Shown here piece after piece: positions 1 through 7,274 of a stretch of 48,383 nt of DNA. Source of the stretch: Bacillota bacterium (lineage in GTDB: Bacteria; Bacillota; Clostridia; Peptostreptococcales; Anaerovoracaceae); contig CAJPNN010000006.1 of assembly GCA_905372035.1 (NCBI GenBank), positions 1-48,383 of the forward strand. Reading direction: 5' to 3'. Numbering within the stretch: position 1 is the stretch's first letter; every line of letters begins with the position of its first letter. Below the pieces are notes generated by a model. The model was given only the letters and a program-made list of their open reading frames with translations. It did no database searches and was not told the origin of the DNA. Both the position numbers and the translations under genes were made by a program.

Positions 1-158
1 CTCATAAATTATCGACAATACAGGATGTAGATCAAATTCTTGTTATTGAAGACGGCAGCATCAGTCAAAAAGGAACACATGATGAATTGATGAAGCAAAT
101 AGGATTGTATAAAAAACTTTGGGATATGCAATATCAAACAGAAAAATGGAAAATATAA
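1..158 (+). CDS. ABC transporter ATP-binding protein, C-terminal end (partial)
   Basis: The frame beginning at base 3 is open from the window edge to a TAA at 156-158. It encodes about 51 residues starting HKLSTIQDVDQILVIEDG and continuing with GTHDEL. This is the H-loop histidine and the following strand of an ABC ATPase, and the tail is typical of fused membrane-ATPase exporters (MsbA/LmrA type), where GTHDELM is common. The rest of the gene lies to the left, so substrate and partner cannot be inferred. The call as an ABC ATPase end is solid; the exporter subtype is inference. Confidence 0.85.
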   Translation, partial: HKLSTIQDVDQILVIEDGSISQKGTHDELMKQIGLYKKLWDMQYQTEKWKI

Positions 159-345
159 GTTTTTACAGAGGAGAAAATCCTACTGCAAATGGGGTAATAT
201 AAACGGCAACCGTATTCAGATCAAGCGCAATCAGTTTGAAAAAATGATCGATACGGTTGATACAATCTAATGGAGATCGAGCCTTGACGATGTTATAATA
301 GATATAGCATATCAAGGCTTTTTTCGTCCCGGATAGGAGTATAAG
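159..345. other. Intergenic stretch with a possible coding remnant
   Basis: No convincing gene. A plus-strand frame ending in TAA at 268-270 reads GNINGNRIQIKRNQFEKMID and looks protein-like, but it has no start or ribosome binding site of its own, so it may be the degraded tail of a lost gene. It is followed by the hairpin listed separately at 280-324. Confidence 0.3.
280..324 (+). terminator. Possible rho-independent terminator with a long loop
   Basis: AGCCTTGA at 280-287 is complementary to TCAAGGCT at 312-319, followed by a T-rich run to 324. The 24-nt loop is longer than usual for an intrinsic terminator and contains TATAAT, so it may instead be chance pairing around a promoter element. 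It would end transcription from the ABC gene on the left. Confidence 0.4.
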
Positions 346-489
346 ATGTCGGAAAAAGACGGGACAGCAAAAACCGAATTTTGCATTCAGGATAGAGCCG
401 GAGAAAAGACGAGAGATATGTTTATAAATAGGCTATGCCGGCATATAAAGACTTTTGAAAAGATAGTTAAAAATTGTATTGGAGTTTAG
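346..489 (+). CDS. Possible 47-aa small protein
   Basis: An ATG at 346 follows GGATAGGAGTATAAG, a good ribosome binding site, and opens a 47-residue frame ending in TAG at 487-489. The product begins MSEKDGTAKTEFCIQDRAG and has a basic C-terminal half with two cysteines; no signal peptide or membrane segment is visible and no family is recognised. GTCCCG (326-331) and CGGGAC (360-365) could pair and hide the ribosome binding site. It lies just upstream of the lipoprotein gene. It may be a real small gene or a chance ORF; only the RBS argues for it. Confidence 0.35.
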   Translation: MSEKDGTAKTEFCIQDRAGEKTRDMFINRLCRHIKTFEKIVKNCIGV

Positions 490-528
490 AAGATTTTAAT
501 ATAATATACGTATATGGGAGGGGATAGA

Positions 529-999
529 ATGAAATTTAACACCAAAAGGTTTATTTTACCTACTATCATTATAATTATTGCAATGCTTGCCACGGGATGC
601 GGTAAAAATAGCGGAAATAAAGGGAAAGATCCGGATGACTATGTTAAGATAACGGAAAATCTTTATGTTCATTGGATAAATGACATATATACAAATATAG
701 ACGAATATGAAGGTAAAACGATTGAAATTGACGGTATGTTTTCTATAGTTAAAGATCCTGAGGTAAACAAGGATAAATATTATGTTTTCAGGGTAGGACC
801 GGGTTGCTGTGCGAATGACGGTGCTATGTGCGGATTTGAATTTCAAAGCAAGCAGCCTATGAACTATAAGGAGCAGGAATGGATCAAAGTCAAAGGCAAA
901 CTTAAGACATATGAACAAGGCACATTTACATATCTTTGCCTTATGGATTGTAAAGTAACTAAGCTTTCTAAACCGCAGCAGTCTGTAGTAAGTCAATAG
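529..999 (+). CDS. Lipoprotein with a DUF1980-like cysteine domain
   Basis: The start at 529 is preferred over the ATG at 514 because GGGAGGGG sits about six bases before it. The product is 156 residues with a lysine-rich N-terminus, a hydrophobic stretch and the lipobox LATGC, so it should be lipid-anchored on the outer face of the membrane. The mature part contains YEGKTIEIDGMF, then VGPGCCANDGAMCGFEF. This resembles the C-terminal domain of the TIGR03943/DUF1980 (YcgQ-type) family, where a GKxIEIxG strand precedes a CCxAD motif; here it reads CCAND. In that family the domain normally follows a membrane half and pairs with a permease; neither is present here. The fold assignment is inference and the function is unknown. 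Confidence 0.65.
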   Translation: MKFNTKRFILPTIIIIIAMLATGCGKNSGNKGKDPDDYVKITENLYVHWINDIYTNIDEYEGKTIEIDGMFSIVKDPEVNKDKYYVFRVGPGCCANDGAMCGFEFQSKQPMNYKEQEWIKVKGKLKTYEQGTFTYLCLMDCKVTKLSKPQQSVVSQ

Positions 1000-1260
1000 C
1001 GGATTCAGTGAGGATAAAAGGTATAATTGGAATTAGAAATAGAGCCGAATTATTATATCTTATATTAAATAGTCTGTATTATTTAAGTCGGTTTATGAGT
1101 TATTAGGTATAAATTTAAAAGATACTGAAGAAAAGATATAGTAGATACGGTTTAAAGCTTGCATGAAAACATGGTTATAAAAAAGTTTGGGAAATAGATG
1201 TTTTTTAGAACTGAAGGGTTAACATATAAAACTATAATCAAAAAGAAAGGAATGGAAACA
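1000..1260. other. Gene-free stretch
   Basis: AT-rich sequence with no ORF, hairpin or clear promoter that I can support. The frame upstream of 1261 is open from 1198, but those codons lack a suitable ribosome binding site. Confidence 0.4.
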
Positions 1261-2010
1261 ATGGGATTGATTAATTGTCCGAAATGTAGAGAAACAATAA
1301 GCGATAAAGCAGTATCGTGTCCACACTGCAGCTTCGTTCTTTCTGAACAAAATCAAATAGGATGCAAGGAATGTGGGAAAGGATATGATTCAGATTTAAC
1401 AGCCTGCCCAAACTGTGGATGTCCTAAACCTATGGATGATCAAAAATACGGACGAAGAAAACGTAAAATAATAATTACTGCAATAATATTAATTGCCTTA
1501 CTTGTTATAAGCTCAATAGGCTTTTTAATTTATAAAAAACATCAAGAAGAAGAATACTCTAAAAATATGCAAACTATATCATATACAATGATTGAAGGGG
1601 CACAAGATGCTCGAATGTCAGCGGGGCTTATAGAGAATGTTTGGCGTAATGCCATTTACCAGGAGCGCAATACGGAAACAGATGAATTCACCATGGAAAA
1701 TGGTAAGTTTGTTGATGATTTTGACTCTGCATTAAGCAATTTGTTTGAGGATAAGAAGTTTATAAAGAAGCTTTCTAAAATTGAGGAGGATCAAGAATAT
1801 GTTATTGATTTAATGAAGAAATTGAAGAATCCGCCGAAAAAATATAAGGAAGCATATTCCGTATTAAAAATTTATTATGACAATTATATTAAGATAACAA
1901 ATATGGCACTTGATCCAACGGGGAATCTTGAGACATTTTCAGAAGATCTTCTTGATTATGAAACCGAAATAAAAAATTTTTATGGAAAAATAAAATTATA
2001 CTTGGATTGA
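1261..2010 (+). CDS. Zinc-ribbon membrane protein of unknown function
   Basis: The start at 1261 gives MGLINCPKCRETISDKAVSC, the usual opening of zinc-ribbon domain proteins; an in-frame ATG at 1252 is possible but lies only two bases after AAAGGA. The product is about 249 residues. Residues 1-30 hold CPKC...CPHC and the next 30 hold CKEC...CPNC, so there are two Cys4 zinc ribbons. A basic stretch (RRKRK) leads into one hydrophobic segment of about 20 residues, and the remaining 150 residues are charged and helical, probably outside the cell. Such proteins are common and uncharacterised in Clostridia. No operon partner is evident. Confidence 0.75.
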   Translation: MGLINCPKCRETISDKAVSCPHCSFVLSEQNQIGCKECGKGYDSDLTACPNCGCPKPMDDQKYGRRKRKIIITAIILIALLVISSIGFLIYKKHQEEEYSKNMQTISYTMIEGAQDARMSAGLIENVWRNAIYQERNTETDEFTMENGKFVDDFDSALSNLFEDKKFIKKLSKIEEDQEYVIDLMKKLKNPPKKYKEAYSVLKIYYDNYIKITNMALDPTGNLETFSEDLLDYETEIKNFYGKIKLYLD

Positions 2011-2127
2011 AGATTGAAATAAGGATTGGTGGATAAAAATAGTTGCTGAAAATTGCCGGACGTATCTAAGTTCTAATGCGTTCAGCGGTTTTCGGTTATT
2101 TTTATATCGCAAAAAAAGTAAATATAT

Positions 2128-2188
2128 GGCTCCGGCGCCTTCGGAGCCGGAGCCCTCGGAAGTACAAGGCCTTGTCTTTACTTCCGAG
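2128..2188. terminator. Tandem hairpins between convergent genes
   Basis: Two perfect inverted repeats lie back to back. GGCTCCGGC (2128-2136) pairs with GCCGGAGCC (2146-2154), and CTCGGAAGT (2155-2163) pairs with ACTTCCGAG (2180-2188), which itself encloses the palindrome ACAAGGCCTTGT (2164-2175). On the minus strand the first hairpin is followed, after a short A/T spacer, by a run of seven T, fitting a terminator for the zinc-binding lipoprotein gene; the pair may also stop plus-strand transcripts. Confidence 0.6.
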
Positions 2189-2245
2189 TGTGAACTTTTA
2201 TGTAAATTACTTTTTATGGTAACAATATAAAGTCTGAAAAAGTCA

Positions 2246-3304
2246 TCAATTTAGAGCTTCTTTCAGTACATCCAGATTTTTTTTCATAAGATCGATGTAT
2301 GTAGTGCCGTTTTCGAATTGATCTACAGTAACATTGTGACAGGTATTGAATGTCAGTACTTTTGCACCTGTAGCATCACTGACAGCTTTGGCTATATTTC
2401 CGTTGCTAAGTTCAATCTTAAAAATCACAGGAATTTTTTCACTTTTAACTTTATTTATTAAAAATGCAAGAGTTGAAGCGCTTGGTTCTGTTTGCGCAGA
2501 ACATCCGGGAAACGCAGCAAAGTATTTTAATTTATACTGTTCTACAAAATATCTTAGAGGAAAACGATCTGCAAAGACCAAAGTGTTTCTTTTTCCTTCT
2601 TTTACTATTTTGCTGAATTCACCGTCAAGATCCTTAAGCGAGGCAATGTATTTATCAGCATTGGTCTTGTAGTAATCCTTATTTTTAGGATCCATTTTAG
2701 ATACTGATTTTTCTATTTCATTTACGATTTTAATCGCATTTGCAGGGGAAGTCCAAACGTGTTCATCATATTCAGGTTCTTCCTCATCTTCTGTTTCAGC
2801 TTTATCACTGTCATGATCATCATGCCCATCGTTTTTGTCTTTGTCATGATCATCGTGATTGTCACTATCGTGGTGATGGCCTTCATGTCCCTCTTCTTCC
2901 GCTTCCATACCGTCAACAGTTTCTTCTTCAACAGGGTCTACCATTTTCATCAGAGAAAGAATCTTCTGATCTTCATTTTTGTAGGATTTCAGTATATCTT
3001 TTACCCATGTGTCGGATTCTCCACCACCATAGATAAATATATCGGATTTTTGTATGTTTATAACATCCTCAGGGGAGGGTTCAAAAGAATGACTTTCTGC
3101 ACCGGGTTTCAGAAGCATTTTGAGATTTGCTTTATCACCTACCACTGCACGGGCCAAGTCATATTCAGGGAATCCTGTGGCTATTATACTGAGCTTTTTG
3201 GAATTGCCCTTGTCTCCCGATTCTTTATTTTTATCACCACATGCGGCAAAACAAGTCATTACCATGGTGAATACGATCAATAACGCTATAGTACGCTTTT
3301 TCAT
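2246..3304 (-). CDS. ZnuA/AdcA-type zinc-binding lipoprotein, His-rich
   Basis: Solute-binding protein of the metal ABC transporter cluster (family A-I), expected to capture zinc outside the cell. An N-terminal signal ends in the lipobox FAAC. The first ligand region reads GAESHSFEPSPED. Around residues 137-178 is a flexible Asp/His-rich segment (GHEGHHHDSDNHDDHD), typical of zinc-specific ZnuA. The second ligand region is YDEHVWTSP. Where canonical ZnuA has a His-x-Ala-Phe ligand motif, this protein has FADRFPLRYF, so the ligand set differs; I have the impression that this variant recurs in clostridial homologues. GGAGG eight bases upstream supports the start. It follows the Fur-family gene by 26 bp and is probably cotranscribed with it. 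No permease or ATPase gene is nearby. Confidence 0.88.
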   Translation of the reverse strand: MKKRTIALLIVFTMVMTCFAACGDKNKESGDKGNSKKLSIIATGFPEYDLARAVVGDKANLKMLLKPGAESHSFEPSPEDVINIQKSDIFIYGGGESDTWVKDILKSYKNEDQKILSLMKMVDPVEEETVDGMEAEEEGHEGHHHDSDNHDDHDKDKNDGHDDHDSDKAETEDEEEPEYDEHVWTSPANAIKIVNEIEKSVSKMDPKNKDYYKTNADKYIASLKDLDGEFSKIVKEGKRNTLVFADRFPLRYFVEQYKLKYFAAFPGCSAQTEPSASTLAFLINKVKSEKIPVIFKIELSNGNIAKAVSDATGAKVLTFNTCHNVTVDQFENGTTYIDLMKKNLDVLKEALN

Positions 3305-3330
3305 TATAATACCTCCAACTAAATATATAA

Positions 3331-3744
3331 TTATTGATTATCGGCACAATTTTCACATGTGCCGTAAAAGAATGTATCCTTAATATCAATATCAAACTTA
3401 TGATTTCGATATATATTATCGGTAAAAGCGGCGGATTCTTCATAACTTAGATGTGTAACATTTCCGCAACGTTCACATTTTAGATGCAAATGGTTTTGAC
3501 AGTCGACGTCTAAATATTGATAATTCATTAAATGAGTTTTCCCATCAGCGAAACAGCGAAGTTTTTCCTGTTCAGCCAAAGAATTTACCAGCCTGTATAT
3601 AGTACTGTTCCCAATATTAAATTCTTTTAGGGCATCGCAGATTTGACCAATTGTAAAATGCTCCGATTTGTGCGATTTAAGAAAGTTCAACAGAATCTCT
3701 TTTTGCTGTGTTTTATAAGTTTCCAAAGGTTTTGCTTTAATCAT
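3331..3744 (-). CDS. Fur-family metal regulator, probably Zur-like
   Basis: Metal-responsive repressor of 137 residues. The start at 3744 is chosen because AAAGGAG lies five bases upstream; an upstream in-frame ATG at 3789 has no such site. The N-terminal winged helix contains FTIGQICDALKEFNIGNSTI, followed by the dimerisation domain with HLHLKCERCG and a C-terminal CENC pair, giving the two CxxC motifs of the structural zinc site. Being directly upstream of the zinc-binding lipoprotein gene suggests a zinc role, but PerR-like or other sensing cannot be excluded by reading. A palindrome over the transcription start (3776-3786) suggests autoregulation. Confidence 0.85.
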   Translation of the reverse strand: MIKAKPLETYKTQQKEILLNFLKSHKSEHFTIGQICDALKEFNIGNSTIYRLVNSLAEQEKLRCFADGKTHLMNYQYLDVDCQNHLHLKCERCGNVTHLSYEESAAFTDNIYRNHKFDIDIKDTFFYGTCENCADNQ

Positions 3745-3775
3745 ATATACTCCTTTCTTTTGAAGGTTGAAATTA

Positions 3776-3821
3776 AGAATAATTCTCATATTAGTTTAAA
3801 CTTTGTTTAATAATATGTCAA
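3776..3821 (-). promoter_or_regulatory. Promoter and Fur-type operator for the Fur/zinc-lipoprotein operon
   Basis: On the minus strand TTGACA (3821-3816), a 17-bp spacer and TAAACT (3798-3793) form a sigma-A promoter. The perfect palindrome AGAAT-A-ATTCT (3776-3786) covers the predicted transcription start. Its form, two short arms around one central base in an AT-rich context, matches Fur/PerR/Zur boxes, so the regulator probably represses its own operon. Confidence 0.65.
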
Positions 3822-3905
3822 GGAATTACCGAAAAGATGTGTTATAATTAAAATATAAGGTGAAATTATGAGTTTATTTATCATTTATATGGTTAGGAGA
3901 TTGTT

Positions 3906-4826
3906 ATGCAAGAAAAACAGGAATCGCTAAAAAAGGTTTATATCGTTGCTGTAATCTTTTCAACACTAATAGGATTTTCTTTTTTAGGGGTTAAAATCTG
4001 TATAAAGTACGCAAATACTATACAGATTTTAGTTCATAGATATAATGTGGCATTTTTCGCTATGCTTATATTGGTTCTTACGGGAATTATAAAAGTACGA
4101 TTTAAGGGGAAGAGTAGAAGAAACATACTTATAACTGCCGGAGGATATATAGTGTTTATGGCACTTCAAACATGGGGACTTATGTATGCGACTTCGATTG
4201 TAGGTTCGATCATGTTTGCAGTAATACCTATAATGGCCAAAATATTAGCAGGAATATTGCTTGGAGAAAAGTCAACTCTGATTGAAAATATATTTGTCAG
4301 TTTATCGGTGGCATCCCTGATATTTATGATAGTTATGGGGGCGGGGGAGCTGACTTTCAGCATACCGGGAGTTATTATTCTTGTTTTATCAAGCATTTCT
4401 ATGGCGCTTTCAAATGTGTATATGAGATTTGTAAGAAATGAATACAGCCCATGGGAAATTTGTTTTATGATAACCGCAATAGGATTCGTGCTGTTTAACT
4501 TTGTGTATCTTATATATGCCGTTAGGGGAGGCGGCTATAGAAGTTATTTTGAGCCGTTTTTGCATAAGGAATTCATATTTGCCGTATCATATCTGGCAAT
4601 TGCGTGTATAATTGCTTCATCTACACTCGTAGCATATATGCTCAGATATTTGCCTGCCGTTAAAGCTACTATATTCGGAAATGTTTCGACAATGATTTCA
4701 ATTATAGCAGGGGTGATAGTCCTGGGTGAACCTCTGAAATGCTATCATATAATATGTGCAGTCCTTATAATTTTAGGCGTTGTAGGTCTCAGCGTTTCCG
4801 GACAGAAATCAATTATGAAGAAATAA
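3906..4826 (+). CDS. EamA/DMT-family transporter
   Basis: A 306-residue integral membrane protein with about ten hydrophobic segments in two homologous halves, as in the drug/metabolite transporter superfamily. The second half ends with the conserved IAGVIVLGEPLKCYHIICA, where the GE in the penultimate segment is characteristic of EamA domains. The substrate cannot be told from sequence; known relatives move amino acids, nucleotides or metabolites. It is divergent from the Fur-family gene. TATAAT at 3843-3848 may be its -10 box, but no good -35 was seen. Confidence 0.85.
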   Translation: MQEKQESLKKVYIVAVIFSTLIGFSFLGVKICIKYANTIQILVHRYNVAFFAMLILVLTGIIKVRFKGKSRRNILITAGGYIVFMALQTWGLMYATSIVGSIMFAVIPIMAKILAGILLGEKSTLIENIFVSLSVASLIFMIVMGAGELTFSIPGVIILVLSSISMALSNVYMRFVRNEYSPWEICFMITAIGFVLFNFVYLIYAVRGGGYRSYFEPFLHKEFIFAVSYLAIACIIASSTLVAYMLRYLPAVKATIFGNVSTMISIIAGVIVLGEPLKCYHIICAVLIILGVVGLSVSGQKSIMKK

Positions 4827-4831
4827 GTCGT

Positions 4832-6337
4832 TTACCATGCTATGCCGAGGAAGTTACATATTCCTTTAGCATCAAGGCGTGCCATCTTATCTCTAAATGC
4901 AGGGTCTTTTAATTTTTTCAGCTCTTCAATATTGCTGAAAAATCCGTGTTCAATCAGTACTGCCGGCTTTGTGGCATTTCTTATAACATAGAGACCGGGA
5001 CTGTTTGTTTCCTTTATGCCTCTGTCTAAAAGCCCTACTTCAGGAATGTTTGCATCATGGATAGCTTTTGCCAAGCGACCGCCGTGGCTGTTTTTCTTAT
5101 AGCAGTATATTTCCCAGCCTCTTGCATTGTTCCAGGTATTTCCGAAAGCATTTGAGTGTATACTGACAAACAGGTCGGCATCAGATTTATTACTTATAGC
5201 TACTCTTTCTGAAAGTGGAGTATCACGAAGGTCGGTGGTTACAGTTTCCTTTACCTGTATTCCTTTAGCTCTCAAATAATTACCTATTCTTTTGCTCATA
5301 TCTCTGTTAAATTCATATTCGAAGAAGCTTTGATCAAAGGATCTTTTTCCCGGAGTATCTTTACCATGTCCGGGATCCAGCATAACTACATATTTACCGT
5401 CTTCCATAGGATTATACGGAACATTAAGTGTTCTGTTGGGATTTGTTTCGTTGGATGTTCCCGGGTTATTGTTATTTCCCGATCCGTTTGACGGTTTATC
5501 TCCGGGTTTTTGATTAGAGCCTGAACTGTTTGAGGATATGTAAAAAGTACAAGTCTTTTTGTCGGCACTCAAAACAGACTCAAACAGGCCGGATTTACTG
5601 TATATTGCCGTGACTCTTGTCGTATTTGATTGAGGTTGTGCTATATGCAAATGTGTCAGTGGAAATCTCGAATCATTGAAATTTTGGTTTTGTATAACGG
5701 CACTGCTAAGTTTGAAATTTTTAAAATCCACATACCATCTTTCAGGATTTTTTAAATTTATAGGTTTTATATTACTCAAAGGAAGATTGGCGGTTATTTT
5801 AACTGCTATTGAGTTCGGCTTTTCGTTTGGTGCGGGAATAACCGAAACGGAAGTTATTTCCCCTGAAGCTGCGGGGGGGGCAACCGCCTGCGAAGATATT
5901 AATACCGTATAGCTGTTTTGATCCCAGGTCACTTTATATTTGAGCTGTTCCGAAACGAACCTGAGAGGTATGAATGTTCTGTTGTTCAATACCTTTGCGG
6001 GTACATCCATATATTTTGTCTCTCCGTTTACGAGAGCGGCTTTTTTACCTATTGTAAGTTTAATAACGGAAGATGATGAAGTAATTGTGATACCGCTTTT
6101 TCCATCCCAATCAACTTTGGATTTGGTAGCTTCAAATATAGCTCTTGCAGGAACTAAGGTTCGTTGGTTTTCCACATAAGGAGGGACGTCGGGGTTTACA
6201 GCTTTTCCGTCTACGTTTATTTTTATCGTAGGGTTCATCGCATAGGTTTCGATCGATCCCGATACAGCAAAAAATAAGCTTGCAAAGAGCAATAACATCA
6301 TAAATTTTAAAAAGTTTTTTTGACAAATACGGTTCAT
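4832..6337 (-). CDS. N-acetylmuramoyl-L-alanine amidase with stalk and AMIN domains
   Basis: A secreted 501-residue cell wall hydrolase that cuts the bond between muramic acid and L-alanine in peptidoglycan. After an N-terminal signal (about 1-34) comes a copper amine oxidase N-terminal-like stalk domain (about 36-150; two copies of a V(D/N)G...RTL/FVP motif), then an AMIN domain (about 155-275) that targets the wall, a Gly/Ser/Asn/Pro linker, and an Amidase_3 catalytic domain with zinc ligands in VMLDPGHGKD, FEYEFN and FVSIHSNAF and the catalytic glutamate in VLIEHGFFSN. GGAGG lies eight bases before the start. A run of eight C on the coding strand (5873-5880) lies between the stalk and AMIN domains. 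Confidence 0.93.
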   Translation of the reverse strand: MNRICQKNFLKFMMLLLFASLFFAVSGSIETYAMNPTIKINVDGKAVNPDVPPYVENQRTLVPARAIFEATKSKVDWDGKSGITITSSSSVIKLTIGKKAALVNGETKYMDVPAKVLNNRTFIPLRFVSEQLKYKVTWDQNSYTVLISSQAVAPPAASGEITSVSVIPAPNEKPNSIAVKITANLPLSNIKPINLKNPERWYVDFKNFKLSSAVIQNQNFNDSRFPLTHLHIAQPQSNTTRVTAIYSKSGLFESVLSADKKTCTFYISSNSSGSNQKPGDKPSNGSGNNNNPGTSNETNPNRTLNVPYNPMEDGKYVVMLDPGHGKDTPGKRSFDQSFFEYEFNRDMSKRIGNYLRAKGIQVKETVTTDLRDTPLSERVAISNKSDADLFVSIHSNAFGNTWNNARGWEIYCYKKNSHGGRLAKAIHDANIPEVGLLDRGIKETNSPGLYVIRNATKPAVLIEHGFFSNIEELKKLKDPAFRDKMARLDAKGICNFLGIAW

Positions 6338-6417
6338 TTATATACCTCCAAGAATTTATGTTTTAATTAAATTTATATTTTCTTTATTATGTATTGTACA
6401 GTGTATAGTAAAAAAAT

Positions 6418-6651
6418 ATGCATTTCAATATTTATTGTGGTTTCGTAACAGTAACTTAATATGGATTCAACATAAATGATATCGTCGTGAATATTTACAA
6501 TATTAATAACACAAACTCCGGTTGAATCAAGTTTGAATATAGCGATAATGGATACTGTATTGAATAAAAAACCGGAATTTATACGGTATACAAGCTTTGT
6601 AAACTGTCGGGCACGATTAATGCTATGACAGATAATGTCAACTATAAATAG
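6418..6651 (+). pseudogene. Possible decayed gene with three in-frame stops
   Basis: In the 442-bp gap between the amidase and the next gene, one plus-strand frame from ATG 6418 to TAG 6649-6651 reads as protein-like segments broken by stops at 6457, 6523 and 6565: GFNINDIVVNIYNINNTNSG, then IKFEYSDNGYCIE, then KTGIYTVYKLCKLSG. The pattern NNTN...KFEYSDNGYxIE is loosely reminiscent of ricin-type beta-trefoil lectin repeats, but this is a guess. No other gene is supported in the gap; a 101-codon minus-strand frame there (6373-6678) lacks a ribosome binding site and its composition is unconvincing. Confidence 0.35.
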
Positions 6652-6779
6652 TAGTGACAACAAGTTGAAACCATACATATTGTATAAAATTTTAAAAAAG
6701 CGTTTGATATATTTGGATGCCGGGTATAGAATAAAAGCAATAAATGTATAAATTTTAATATGAAAAGGAGAAATATAAA

Positions 6780-7061
6780 ATGGACGTAATAGTAAGAGGC
6801 GGAGATCTTAACAGAAATGAAGAAAGAGTGTACATCGATTATTTAGAACAAAAGCATAACAGAAAGCTTAAGAGCCTTGATATAGATATCGACGGGGATT
6901 TTGTGGATCTGCATTATACTTGGGAATCCGCTCCGTTTGAAAGAATAAGAAGAATCACAGGTTATCTTGTCGGTACTATGGACAGGTGGAACGATGCAAA
7001 GAGCGATGAAGAAAAGGACAGAGTAAAACATGGATTGGAAATCCCTAAAGATATGAATTAA
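6780..7061 (+). CDS. Stand-alone NrdD-tail-like (glycyl radical-type) small protein
   Basis: A 93-residue cytoplasmic protein with a clear RBS (AAGGAG) upstream. Its C-terminal half, RRITGYLVGTMDRWNDAK followed by EEKDRVKH, lines up with the end of anaerobic class III ribonucleotide reductase NrdD, recalled as RRVCGYLG...NAGKQEEVKRRVKH in E. coli, where the glycine of CGYLG carries the glycyl radical. Here the glycine is residue 61 and the preceding Cys is Thr. The N-terminal 50 residues are not recognised and contain none of the NrdD catalytic or zinc-binding parts. It could be a radical spare part analogous to YfiD/GrcA for pyruvate formate-lyase, or a non-catalytic relic. It appears to be a single-gene unit; no full-length nrdD or nrdG is nearby. 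Confidence 0.65.
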   Translation: MDVIVRGGDLNRNEERVYIDYLEQKHNRKLKSLDIDIDGDFVDLHYTWESAPFERIRRITGYLVGTMDRWNDAKSDEEKDRVKHGLEIPKDMN

Positions 7062-7135
7062 AATATATTCTATAATCCTGCACAAAAACAAAATATATTA
7101 ATTAAAATGTATCTTGTGATTCCATACAAAATACA

Positions 7136-7164
7136 TTGATTAAAAATATATTTTTGTATAGTAT
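7136..7164 (+). promoter_or_regulatory. Candidate promoter of panG-panB
   Basis: TTGATT (7136-7141), a 17-bp spacer and TAGTAT (7159-7164) lie about 110 bases before panG. The inverted repeat ATACAAAA (7124-7131) / TTTTGTAT (7152-7159) brackets the -35 box and touches the -10 box; in such AT-rich DNA this could be chance or an operator. Confidence 0.45.
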
Positions 7165-7274
7165 TATCTCACTTTCAGTAGTATAATCTTAGTGTGGATA
7201 GTATCAAATGAACTATACCTTTTGCAGATTGAAAAAAACGATTGGCTTATATCCGAGATTGGAGTGAGACTGAA

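Noticed and set aside
280..300. TTGACG next to TATAAT as a promoter
   Set aside because: Only four bases separate the two boxes, so they cannot work together; the TATAAT alone is weak evidence.
2759..3283. 174-codon plus-strand frame opposite the zinc lipoprotein gene
   Set aside because: Its Phe/Ile/Met/Val repeats are the complement of the Asp/His-rich codons; no RBS.
6373..6678. 101-codon minus-strand frame in the gap before the NrdD-tail gene
   Set aside because: No RBS, low-quality composition; the opposite strand reads more protein-like although broken by stops.
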